This document shows, in pieces, positions 53,597 through 64,000 of a stretch of 64,000 nucleotides of DNA. This DNA comes from Liquidambar formosana (Eukaryota; Streptophyta; Magnoliopsida; Saxifragales; Altingiaceae). Location: contig CM077826.1 of assembly GCA_039720395.1 (NCBI GenBank), positions 27,112,430 to 27,176,429 of the forward strand, written 5' to 3'. The number at the start of each line of letters is the position of its first letter. Position 1 is the stretch's first letter. The position numbers and the translations under genes are program-made. The notes under the pieces are model-generated. The model worked only from the letters and a program-made list of their open reading frames with translations. It made no database searches and had not been told where the DNA came from.

Positions 53597-56461
53597 TAAT
53601 GGTTTGGTGGAACTTCCAAGATTAATCAAAAGCACACAAAAGTAATGATGCGAGGCTATTAAAGAGTCTTCTAATGTTATTTGTTAATTTATAGAGAGAG
53701 TAACAAATATGCTCGAACCACTTCTGCTATGTCCAACAAAGATGGCAAGAATAGGGTAGCAACTTTAAAATCATTCGAGCCCTTGTCGACGCAGCAAACT
53801 TTCTTGGAAGAGGTCCCCACTTTGGCGCCCGACAGTACCTCGGAGGAATAGTCGTAGGCGAAGCTTGGGGACACCTTGGGAAGCCAAAAAAAAAAACTTT
53901 AAAATCATTTTCTCCCTTCAAATTTATAGTTGGAAAGAGGAGATAGCAAATTCATTCTTTCCAATAAAAAATTGAGAAACTTAGTTTTTGCTAAAGGGTT
54001 CTAGAACCCAAAAAATAATTAAAGCATTTACTAGAGGGTTCTAGAACCCAAAAAATAGTTAAAGCATTAAAACATTAATTATTGAACAAGCCAATCACAA
54101 GCACTTGACTATATCTAGATGTGCCTGTCAATAACAAATTACTTATTGTTCACATAATTAGAAAAATAAAATTTTCCATAAGATGTAACAATACATATAT
54201 GTAATTTGTCAATCAATACATAGATATTCCATTCATAGAATGTAAAAAAAAAAAAAATGCATGTCAATACATCAGAGTATCAATAAAAACCATTCTTAAG
54301 CAGATGAAACAATTACACTTTAATACCAGGGGAATTAGTGATAAGTCCATATGCAGTGACTTATAGAGGCATAAGTCTACCCTAATTTCTTCTTCAACCA
54401 CAAGTACAAGAAAAGTATAAAACGTTAACGTTTCATTATAAACCAAGTTGATTATTTTTTTTAATGGCAAATTTATCATTTTTCTCTTATGGAAAGCAAT
54501 CTAGTTTTATAATCAACTTGGTCTTAAATTTGAATGTATTATTCCATGATTTACGCACTACGGCACTAGATAAGGAAAATCCCTTTTAATGAATGTTAAC
54601 AATATTTACACATTAGATAAGGGAATTCTCCATCGTGCATATCCATCACATTTTCATCATGCGGCCACTAAAACATTTTCCCCGATGACTCTACACTTTA
54701 ATAATGGTTGGCTTTTTCCAATATGTTTTGATCATTGCAATCTCCATAAAATTACAACACAATAGTTACATATTTATAAATTAAAAACAAAAAAAAAATT
54801 ACATATTAAAAATGTAATAAAATAAATAAAAAAATTAAGAAATAACAATTACATTTAACACATATTACACATAAATGGAACCTCGAATATCACAAAATAT
54901 AATCAACAAATACATGTATGCTAAAGAAGCAATTATATGTGCAATAGTTACATGAAAATGATGATGCAATTTACACAAGTTTTTTGAAATAAAACACATA
55001 ATAGTTTCATTCTATGGAAATAATAAAAGAATTAATAGTTTCATTAAGTGGAGATACAAGATATGCTAAGGTTCGGAGAAGATTATGTCCACCGATTTTG
55101 GAAAATTTGTTGATTTTGGGAGAACAATATTTGCCAAGATTTGGGGGATATTATCTCCACCAATTATGGAAAATCCACTAGTGTTTTGTTTAATAATATC
55201 TGATAGGCATCTTTGTCTTGTTGTATTTAAGTGGACTTATGGCTATAATTGTTTTTTAACTAGACTTAAGCTCTCATAAGTCTAGTTATTAAGACTTGTG
55301 CCCAAATCCCCTTATAATATATCTATAATTCTGACCACTTCACCAGTTCCAACAAGAGGTTTAGGAATTACCCATTTTAATTCATTGATGTTAAAACCAA
55401 TTCATCCACAAAAGTCAAAAACATAACTAATAGCACAACTATGATTGATCATTTGCCAGAGACTGAAAAATTTAAGCATTTCTATAAATTAATAATTGTG
55501 AATAAAAGGGGATTTCCCAATTTGATTAGCTAAACCATTGAACACTACCTCAACTCATTCCAAATGCACATCAATCTATGACTAGCTAAAACAAGCTTAC
55601 ATTGGCACAAAGCATCCAAGTAATAAAAACACTGGTAACTCATGAAATGAAGCAACTTAAAAATGAAATTTCTATTGTGCATGATGAAAAAATAAAATCG
55701 ACAAGGTATTGCAAGCTACGCCACCACGCCTCTCAGTGGTGATTCTTCAAGCAGCACAGGTAACAATCCAAGTGATGTGACATAAAAAGTAATATATAGA
55801 GAAGTATTAACCTAGAAAACTAGGTTGCAGTACATACAACTTGCAACTTCAAAATTGTTGTCTAGACAAATTGTATTGTAGTAGAGACAACCCACGACTT
55901 CAAAATCTGTTTCCAGACAAATCGCAGTTATCATAAAAACATGTAATAAATTAAGTTTAAAAAAAGAACCAGGAAAAAAAAAAAAAAAAAAAAAAAGCAT
56001 TAGTAAACATATTATCATAATGAGCATTAGCGAGCAAACAGAACATCCCAATACCAATACCTCTATCAAAAACATTTTGATTAAGATCTTAACAAACCGT
56101 CAATTTCCATAAAATTGCATCTTCATGCCTGTTTAATAAAATAAGTAACTAACCTTTATAGGTTTGTTATGTATTTCCTCCTACCCGCTTCTTTTTTTTC
56201 ACAACTTTCAATTCCCTCTTGTTTTTACAAAAATCACAACTCTTACATGCACCCTCAAGTTTTTCATCAATCAAATTATTTTATTTTATTTTTTAAATCC
56301 TTCGATCTTCAATCGGATTTGGACTAAAAACATGATATATCAACCCTCTTAAACTTCCTGCCATGTTCATTACTTAAGCCTAATGACCTATTGTTAGGTT
56401 TATCTGGAACCATTGATGCCCTTAAACCCTTGTACATTGTGACACATAGAATAAAAACAAA
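53376..56461. other. Intergenic, no gene seen
   Basis: AT-rich DNA with a CT microsatellite (53562-53597), A-runs (about 54243-54257 and 55975-55996) and short inverted stretches. No coding feature could be supported. Confidence 0.45.
53996..54049. repeat. Duplicated 40-bp unit with perfect palindrome GGGTTCTAGAACCC
   Basis: The 14-base palindrome occurs at 53996-54009 and 54036-54049, each followed by AAAAAATARTTAAAGCATT, period 40. It contains TTCTAGAA, which fits the heat-shock element core, but no gene is close. Confidence 0.9.
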
Positions 56462-56611
56462 CCAATGTTTCGTGACACTCTGATCTACATGATCAGAAGC
56501 TTTTGCTAAATCAATTTTTCACATAATGCCCGCATCCCCACTTCAATTCCTTGAATCCACACATTCATTTGCCACTAACATTGCATCAAGAATTTGTCTT
56601 TCCTTGATGAA
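56462..56611 (-). pseudogene. L1-type LINE reverse-transcriptase remnant
   Basis: The minus strand reads FIKERQILDAMLVANECVDSR, then GDAGIM and KIDLAKASDHVDQSV, the block around the first catalytic Asp of plant L1 reverse transcriptase (usual form ...DAvLiANE...KiDfeKAyDhV). Two in-frame stops show decay. No other part of the LINE was recognised. Confidence 0.7.
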
Positions 56612-56689
56612 AACAAATTTGTCTTTCCCAACATCTGATTTTGGAGGTGGGTTTCATCGCTGAGATCAACGTTCATTGGGATATTCTAT

Positions 56690-56978
56690 TGGATATTTGT
56701 CTTTAATTCCACCTTTGAACCCATTTTTTTAAGTTGGGTCTTTTTTATCCAACCCACTCACTTATGTTATAACCCATTTTATATAAGAGTTAGTTTTAGG
56801 GTTTCATCTTTCTGCAAGGAGAGTCAACTCAGGAGCCATCATTGGGTGTAAAGGACATCTAGGGATTTTGCGAGTATTCTTACTTTTGTAATCTCTTAAG
56901 TACAAATGGGATTGATCATCGCCACCCGTAAACGTAGGCATTTTGCCGAACAACATAAACCTTGTGTCTCCCTTCTTT

Positions 56979-57010
<32 letters not shown>
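56690..57010 (+). repeat. LTR remnant (copia-like R/U5)
   Basis: TTATATAAGAGTTAG is a TATA-like start near 56780. After about 150 bases comes the widespread plant copia R/U5 signature: CCCGTAAACGTAGGC followed by TTTTGCCGAACAACATAAACC and TTGTGTC. It ends in a T-run of more than 30. No partner was found. Confidence 0.55.
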
Positions 57011-57012
<2 letters not shown>

Positions 57013-57736
57013 TGCTTAGATCGATTCACTTATTTTGTCTAATTAATTACTTCCACCATCATAGAATTTATTTGTTTATCACGTTTCTACACAACATTTT
57101 CTTCTTCCCTATCTCATTCCATGAGCTTTTGATGCAAAAGCTGTGTATCTCATATGGCTGATAGAGAGATGGAAGAGCTTCTCAAGAATTCCTTATCTCA
57201 TTTTTTTTTTTCTTTTGAACTTTGGCTTTCATCTCCATGCCTGTGTGGCTGTGTCAGATTTGACATCATTGATGCATACTCCTCGATTCAGTTCTTTTTG
57301 TGCTTTGGGAATCCATTTTTCGCCTCTTTTCGCTTGTACTCGGATCACTATATTGGTAGATACTTTCCCTAGGGTGGGTACCCTATTTTAGAATTTATTT
57401 TTCTTTCGTCTTAATTTTCCTTGGATAACCAAACACAAGAAAACTTTTTTTTTTTTTAATAAATATTCTTTACATAAAACTCACCAAAAATATGCAGTGG
57501 ATTGTAAGAAGCTGGGTCCATAGGAATCTGCTCCATTGAAGGATCAAGAAATGTGACTACGTGTTGCTCATTCAAGTAAGATTTCTGTCCACTAGGAAGA
57601 ATTTCATAAGGTTTCTCATCCTAAGGTGATGCATTCACTCTTTGGCCTCCATCGTATCACTACACAATTACCGCATATAAACATCTGTCCGTACAATTCC
57701 CTACCTGTGGAGCAAAAACTAACGACACAATTCTCC

Positions 57737-57786
57737 GTTTGGTCACACATAAAATGCACGGAACAAGTTTGGTCACACATAAAATG
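57737..57786 (+). repeat. 30-bp tandem repeat, two copies
   Basis: GTTTGGTCACACATAAAATG occurs at 57737-57756 and 57767-57786, period 30. Confidence 0.9.
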
Positions 57787-58831
57787 TACCGATCAAATTA
57801 ATAAGTACTGTTTTGGTTAGAATTTTGAAAATTCTTTCTTGCTTTCAAGAGCTAAGCCTGTCAATTGGACCTGGGTGACCCGTCGCCCGAGCTGAGAACG
57901 AAAGCCAAGGTGCCAATGTGCCATGATGCCAACCCAAGCTCTCCTCGAATAGTGCAATTTGAGCCCGACTCGAATTTCGAGTGGGTTTGGTCGGAAAGGT
58001 TTAATTATTGGGTTGAGTTTGGATTGTAAAACGTCTGACACGAAATTTAATTCAGGTTGGAGTCCTCAACACATGTGCTTGTGTTGGCCTTCTGAATATT
58101 GATTATTGAGTGAGTTGAAATGTATAGAAAATAACGAGCTTGAAAATAGTTGGGACACCAATTTAGGATGACATGTATTAAATAAATAATAAAAAAAAGA
58201 ATCGAAGGGCTATGAGCATTTTTCAAGCCAAAACTCCAATGTTTTGGGTATAAATGTCAATGCAAGTGCCGAGACAACATCATGTCTCCACTTAACCGCC
58301 ATTATATATATAATTGGATAAAAAATTTTGATTAAATTTACTAAAGTGCCCCAAGCCCCATTAAGAAAAAAATGCTTAATTTTGGATAAATTTACTAAAG
58401 TGCACTATGGGTGCGACCGTTTTGTAGATTATATAAAATTAAAGTTTAATTTGTCAATACTCAATAGTTCTTATGTACAACCATTAATAAGCAATTTTGG
58501 ATTGGCTTATGATGTCGTAGCATGCATTCATGAATCTACATGTCTATCATTGTTGGGAATAATTATAGACCATCATGTAAGCTGCCAAATCCAAACAGGT
58601 TTTTTTCCTATCTTTACCTATATTATATGCCTGGGGTGTGGTTATTGTAGGTAACAGGATCTTGCTGAGGTGTCAAGTTTTGGCATTTTTCTCATTCTTT
58701 TTATTTTTTTTTCTCCTTTTCTCTTTTATTTTATTTTGTTCCCCATTGCCTTTATCTTCCCGAGCATCGTCTGGGGGTTTTCACTAGTTTCTTATATTCT
58801 TTTCATTGTAACTTTCTTTTTCCTATTAATA
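57787..58831. other. Intergenic, no gene seen
   Basis: A short open frame at 58328-58654 shows no recognisable domain and no splice context, so it is not called a gene. T-rich tracts occur near 58680-58740. Confidence 0.4.
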
Positions 58832-59094
58832 CTCCCCCCCATTCTACAAAGATAGACCAATTTTACAACTTTTTTTGTCCCAAAATGTTTGTCTATTTTG
58901 AAAAGTCAAATAATAATTATTTTGAACTTCTTATACTACCTCTCATTATTTCAATAATTACTTTCAACATAAAACCCAATAAAAGGAGGATATCTTTGGA
59001 AAAATAGGGTTTAATAAATGACAAGTCAATAAAATCATGGATTTTTTTAAACCTACGTGTTTTGTCAAACATTGTCTATTTTTGTAGGACGGAG
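58832..59094. mobile_element. Stowaway-like MITE
   Basis: It starts CTCCCCCCCATTCTACAAAG and ends in the inverse TTTTTGTAGGACGGAG, with TA at 58830-58831 and 59095-59096. Same family as 24624-24876. Confidence 0.85.
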
Positions 59095-59268
59095 TAATAT
59101 ATATATATATATATAAAACCATCATATTTGTCAGACTCTAAAATTGATACACAAGCATTACGGTGTCGGTGATCAAAGTTTGAACGGATTAGTTCCATAT
59201 AGGCAATTGGTCCAAATTTGGGTTTGCAATATTAGAGTGGCTGCTCATTGTGAAGCCCAAATAAATTA

Positions 59269-59667
59269 GGGAACGACTATTGCAACCCCCCATTTTTATC
59301 TCCCCACCCCTTTCTTTTTAGTTTTTAAGATTTTATGAAAAATATAAAAGGTTTTTACAAAAATCAGTCGCTTGGTCCACTAGAAAACATCATTTTGAAT
59401 AACTTTGCAGAAGAAAGTTTTTCCAAAATCTATCGTTTAGGTAGACTTTTTGGCAAAAAATGAAATAAATGTTATAAATGGCTAAAAAGTATATTTAAAC
59501 GATAGATTTAGGAAAAACCTTCTCCTATAAAGTTGTTCAAAATTATATTTTCTAGTGGACACCACGGCCGGTTTTCATAAAAACCTTTTATATTTTGCAT
59601 GAAACCTTAAAAACCTAAAGGATGGGGGGTGGAATGATAAAAATGGGGGGTTGCAGTAGCCGTTCCC
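59269..59667. mobile_element. Mutator-like fold-back MITE, 399 bp, perfect 9-bp duplication
   Basis: It begins GGGAACGACTATTGCAACCC and ends with the inverse GGGTTGCAGTAGCCGTTCCC. The two halves keep pairing far inward (AACCTTTTATATTT, GTTTAAACGATAGATTT). It is flanked by a perfect 9-bp direct repeat AATAAATTA (59260-59268 and 59668-59676). No coding capacity; it can form an almost full-length hairpin. Confidence 0.92.
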
Positions 59668-60565
59668 AATAAATTATTTGTCAACCAAATCTTCAAGATA
59701 TGAAAAATTGATTATAACTTCGGATTTGAATTTGATGCAATTACTGCATGGTACAGTAAACATAAGATCGATGATACGTGACAAGAAAAATAAATAGAGG
59801 GGTGAAATTCGAGAAATGCATTTAACGTTCAATGCCGAATAACTCTTTTTTTCTCTTCCTTGTCCACATGTCATCGATCTTACATTCACTGCATGCAGTA
59901 AGAGTAGCTAATTGCACCAAATCCAATCCACTTCCATAACTTCACCTCTTTCTCATCTGAAAGCGTCTTTCTGGTGCAAAACCGCAAACGGGCTTCTAAG
60001 TTCCAACCACTCCTCTGGCAGCCTTACCAAACCCCAACACTCGAAATCACCTGTTGCATCACCAGGTTGCTTTGGCGTTTAATCCAATTGGATCACAAAG
60101 CAAGCCAACTCAAGACCATATCCCACTTTTTGTATTTTTCTTTGCAGACTGGAGAATCCATTGGGCCCGCCAGACAGCTGTATGTTGTCCAATGATGAAA
60201 TGCCAATTCACACATAAACGCATTGCATGCACATGCGGTCAACGATTTTTTTAGTCCTTCCACCCTTCACTTCTGGTTACAACCATTTTTGCGTGGATCC
60301 TACTTAATGCCTAAATTTATTCAAAATTTTTTATGGGTGGAGGCGTGTGTGTGTGTGGGCGTAGTAGTTTCACCTACAGGCAACAACAGTTGAGGAGGTT
60401 AAAAAATAAATGTAGTACATAGAGAGTGAGATAGGATGATGATTAAGTGAGCACGTATTGATATAACTTATATCAATATCTGTATCAAGGGTTATATCTC
60501 ATGTATTAGTAACATGTGTACCGTAACCTACTGATGCACGAGATACAATCCCCAATACAGGTGTT

Positions 60566-60610
<45 letters not shown>

Positions 60611-60780
60611 GACGATGATCAAGTGAGCATGTATTGATATAATTAATACCAGCCTCTTCATTAGGGGTTAAGTATACATTGAGTAAATGCACTAGCTATA
60701 ACTCCTCATGCATGGTGTTGATGTAAGTTAGATGAACATGTACTCGCCCGATCGAAACTATATATATATAGTACCATTCT

Positions 60781-61158
60781 TATGAGGTTAATTTAACATA
60801 ATTTTGCATTAAGTCATCTTCCAAAACTCTACCTGTGATTTGAATTTTGCAAAGCTAACCGTTATATCCATTATATTAGATCTGCATTATATATAAAGTT
60901 CATACATGCTAAAATCAAGTTGATATGAAATTAAGAACTGCTTTATCCATAAATGTCTAAAATGAGCAATTGTTATTAATTAAAAAATGTTAGTTTTGAA
61001 TTAAATAACAATCAATTTCGAATCAATTTGATTTTATGTATGCATCAACTTATATGATAAGGTTATCTAATCTAATGGTTAATTTCTCAAAATGCGGGTC
61101 ACATGTAGAGTTTTGAAGCGTGACTTAACGTAAAATTAAGTTAGGTTAATTTAATGAG
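60781..61158. mobile_element. Fold-back MITE, copy A
   Basis: The left arm TATGAGGTTAATTTAAC pairs with the right arm GTTAGGTTAATTTAATGAG. Pairing continues for about 100 bases through CCAAAACTCTACCTGTG and CACATGTAGAGTTTTGA. The inner part holds AAGAACTGCTTTATCC, also present in copy B. Confidence 0.75.
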
Positions 61159-61231
61159 AGGGGCATTATATATATACGGTTTTGAATATAACTTACATAT
61201 AACTTATATTAACACATGCTCACCTTATCGT

Positions 61232-61268
<37 letters not shown>

Positions 61269-61273
61269 TCTTT

Positions 61274-61627
61274 TTATAAGGTTAAATTAATGTAACTTTG
61301 TGTAAGGTTACCCTCCAAAACTTTATTTGTTACTCGTATTTTGAAAAACCAATCATTGGATTAGATAGCCTTTATATGAAGGTCATATATGCCAAAAATC
61401 AAATTAATCTGAGATTAAAAACTGCTTTATCCACAAATGTCCAAAATGAGTAATTGTCATTGATTAAAAAAAGAAAGTTTTGTATCAAATGACAATTAGT
61501 CTCGGACTAACTTGATACATGATAAGGGTTTCTAATCCAATGGTTAGTTTTACAAAATACGGGTCACAGGTAAAGTTTTGAAGGGTGACTTAATGTAAAG
61601 TTAGGTTAAATTAATCGATCTCATAAG
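61274..61627. mobile_element. Fold-back MITE, copy B
   Basis: Same family and orientation as copy A: TATAAGGTTAAATTAATG on the left, GGTTAAATTAATCGATCTCAT on the right, with AAAACTGCTTTATCC in the middle. It lies 116 bases after copy A. Confidence 0.75.
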
Positions 61628-61809
61628 AATAAAACTATATATACAATTCCAATCGGGTCAACACTTATTGATTTAAGTTATATTAACACATACCATGCAT
61701 TGGGGGTTATACCTCGTGCATTAATGGATTACAGATTAATACATGAGGTACAACCACCAATGAGGGGTTGATATAAGTTATATCAACATGTGCTCACCTA
61801 ACCATCATC

Positions 61810-61850
<41 letters not shown>

Positions 61851-61860
<10 letters not shown>

Positions 61861-63189
61861 CTGTCAAGTTAGTCTCAGAAGAAGGCAATACATTTATGCT
61901 AGCAATAGACAATACGATGCATGGAATAGATTTAGTTTCACCGAGTGATATAGATAAACTCATTTTAATCTGATCTTAGAATATTCCATGAATTAACTGG
62001 TCCATTTTACATACAAAAAGTGAAAATCGACTTAATCAATTGCACCAACTATTAGTCCACTAACTTGTGTCGGGAAAAAAAAACACGAATGTGTTGAGTT
62101 AATATTCTCTTAGAAAATGCTACTTTACCCATCTTTTGCCACTTACCTTTACCAGCCATCTTATGTGTCAAAAGTGCATCGGTAAAAGCAATCATGTGAG
62201 ACCCAATATAAAATAAAAAAAAAGTTGACTCACATAGATGGGTGGGAGAATGTGGGTGAAATAACATGGTCCACTTCTCTTTTCAATCACGTTATTAGTG
62301 ATTTTTTTAACTTATTTTTTATTTTTTTCCGTTTGAAGTTTTTAAAGTGAAACAAATTAAGGCATGATGCTTTTGACTACCACGAAATTATTCTCTTACC
62401 TTATTTAATTATCTTTCTTTTGCTTTTCTTGCCTTGTTTAATTAAAACATGGTAATCATAAACAACTAAGACGTTGTGATCACCATGCCTTTGATCTTTT
62501 TACCCTATTTGATTTTGTATTCTCTTTATTTATTTAATTTTTTTACCGTATTTAATTAAGGCCAAGCAACATGGTGATCACAAAGAGCTAATTAAGACAG
62601 CCAAGACATTATCCTATTTGACTTTATATTCTCTTACTTTATTCATTTATTTATTCCGTCAATTTATTTACCTTAATTTAATTTATTTACCTTATATAAT
62701 TAAGGTAAAATAATCCACATTTTAACATATTTTTGAGAGATGTATCACGTCGTAGGCTGTCATAGTCTCGTATATCAAAGAAAAGGTATGAGACACATGC
62801 CACGTAATGCACTCTCTTTTATATAATATAGATTTGTCAACAAAACTATCTAAACTTTCAGTTTGATTAATCACTTGAAACACAAGCTTTTGATAGGAGA
62901 AAGAAGATTATGCTAAAGCCAATTTGCTTTGCTATAATTGAGAGTTTATAGCGATTACTATTAACAAGGACAAGAAATGAATTAAAGAACTGTACTGGAA
63001 TTGCTGAAGAGAGATAAGAGGTAGGACTAGAGGCAGCGATAGCAGACAAACAGCAAGGAGGTGATTTGTTCAGCTAGCCAAACCAAACTAATGTGATTCA
63101 TTCACCCTACTATCCTGTAGAGTCAATTCAAACTACTAGTAAAACTAGGACCACCACGACTCATCCTATTCTCTCTGAGGTAAGGTAGG
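61851..63189. other. Intergenic, no gene seen
   Basis: Around 62400-62600 an imperfect duplication repeats TTTAATTAA and CATGGTGATCAC (or CATGGTAATCA). No coding or RNA feature was found. Confidence 0.45.
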
Positions 63190-63396
63190 TGAAAGTGGCT
63201 TACGGGGGTTAGTTGAGTTAATAATAATCGAATTCTTTGCTTGTAAGGTTTAAGTTCAATTCCCGTTGTCAGTAATCCTCCTTGGCGAGCGATGTTTAAG
63301 TCCAATGTAAGTTCTGGTTTGCATCTTGCCTTGACTCTGGACTGGGGTAGCATCTTTACACCTAAACTTTTGTTTACCAAAAAAAAAAAAAAAAAA
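63190..63396 (+). mobile_element. Probable SINE
   Basis: An A-box-like GGGTTAGTTGAGTT is followed about 40 bases later by a good B box, GTTTAAGTTCAATTCCC. After another 120 bases it ends in an 18-base A-run (63379-63396). No clear target duplication was found. It looks unlike the SINE at 2546-2763, so it is likely another family. Confidence 0.55.
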
Positions 63397-64000
63397 GTAG
63401 TAAACTCTTTGGTGATTCTCCAATTTGATCAGCATCTAGTTCTCATTAATTAACAATCAAAATAAAATTCGATTGATAATTGACCTTAGAAGGGGGAGTA
63501 GAAAATTGAATTAGATGCTTTTCAGTTCAAGAAACATAAATCCTAAGAACCAGGTAAATATAACACTACTCAAAAAAAAAAAAAAAAAAAGAGGTAAAGT
63601 CAATGCTTGACTATTATGTAATCAGGTAGATTCTTCGGCTTGGAAACCTCTCCGATAAACCAAGCCCTCAGTTTGTCATTGTATTATAATTTATAACCAT
63701 ATCACGCTTGTCAGGTTTCTAACAGTCAGAAAATGATTTTACCAAAAAAAAAAAGAGAGTAAGAAAATGATTGATTATGGCACCGTTTGATTACCATTTT
63801 TAAAAGATTTTTTTATAAATAGGAAAAATCCTTTTTTTATTTTGTTGCTTTTTGCTATTTGAGTAAAAGCAAAAAAATATCAAAAGCATGTTTAGTAAAA
63901 TTGTTTTTTATTTTTATTTTCATTATAAAAGCAAAGGCAAATATGGTGAAAGAAGTCAAAATAAGATGATGTCGTCCCTCTTGCTTGCCGTGATACATGA
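63397..64000. other. Intergenic, no gene seen
   Basis: AT-rich end of the window with A-runs near 63572-63591 and 63744-63755. No feature supported. Confidence 0.45.

Larger units (their letters stand above)
60430..61850. repeat. Cluster of fold-back elements and AT microsatellites
   Basis: Two related fold-back elements (60781-61158 and 61274-61627) are embedded in copies of another inverted unit, TGAGCAnGTATTGATATAA with its complement TTATATCAACATGTGCTCA, seen near 60450, 60625, 61195, 61670 and 61770. TA and GA microsatellites (60567-60610, 61236-61263, 61813-61842) mark the joints. The whole block seems built by repeated insertion of one or two MITE families into each other. Confidence 0.75.

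Noticed and set aside
58328..58654. 108-codon plus-strand frame
   Set aside because: AT-rich, no domain, no upstream or downstream exon signals.
63123..63380. 85-codon minus-strand frame
   Set aside because: Lies within the probable SINE at 63190-63396; no protein family recognised.

Overview
The window is nuclear DNA of a flowering plant, almost certainly a eudicot. It is AT-rich, with long introns, many MITEs and nested LTR retrotransposons, and it holds an intronless group C MAP kinase kinase of the MKK4/MKK5 type. One run of 100 N (29263-29362) marks an assembly gap. The species cannot be named from the sequence alone.

Layout. 1-446 is the 3' end of a RanBP2-type zinc-finger gene (+). 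3694-4782 is the complete MAPKK gene (+). About 10450-28173 is one long gene (+): a non-coding 5' exon, a large Ser/Asn/Gly-rich exon, a 9.3 kb intron full of mobile DNA, an array of duplicated small exons, and a final RING-type exon. In this sequence the reading frame breaks just before the RING exon. 29263-29362 is the gap. About 29.6-41.8 kb is a Tat-lineage Ty3/gypsy retrotransposon on the minus strand: a 2.7 kb 5' LTR, PBS, gag-protease, RT, two RNase H domains and integrase, plus an antisense plant-mobile-domain ORF downstream of pol. It carries several inactivating breaks and no recognisable 3' LTR. 41.8-44.4 kb holds pieces of two more LTRs. 44.4-53.1 kb is a Mutator-like element with long terminal inverted repeats, a decayed FAR1/MULE-type transposase and an antisense GRF-zinc-finger/transmembrane ORF. 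53.1-64 kb is intergenic DNA with MITEs, a LINE reverse-transcriptase remnant, an LTR remnant, a cluster of fold-back elements and a probable SINE.

The host genes do not form a unit. The zinc-finger protein may belong to the WSS1-like DNA-repair protease family. The MAPKK acts in stress and developmental MAPK cascades. The RING gene is probably an E3 ubiquitin ligase whose promoter is packed with ACGT-core elements. Most of the structural interest lies in the transposons: perfect target-site duplications date several insertions as distinct events, tandem exon duplication reshaped the RING gene, and a 74 bp hairpin-forming sequence occurs both in the retrotransposon LTR promoter and upstream of the antisense ORF.
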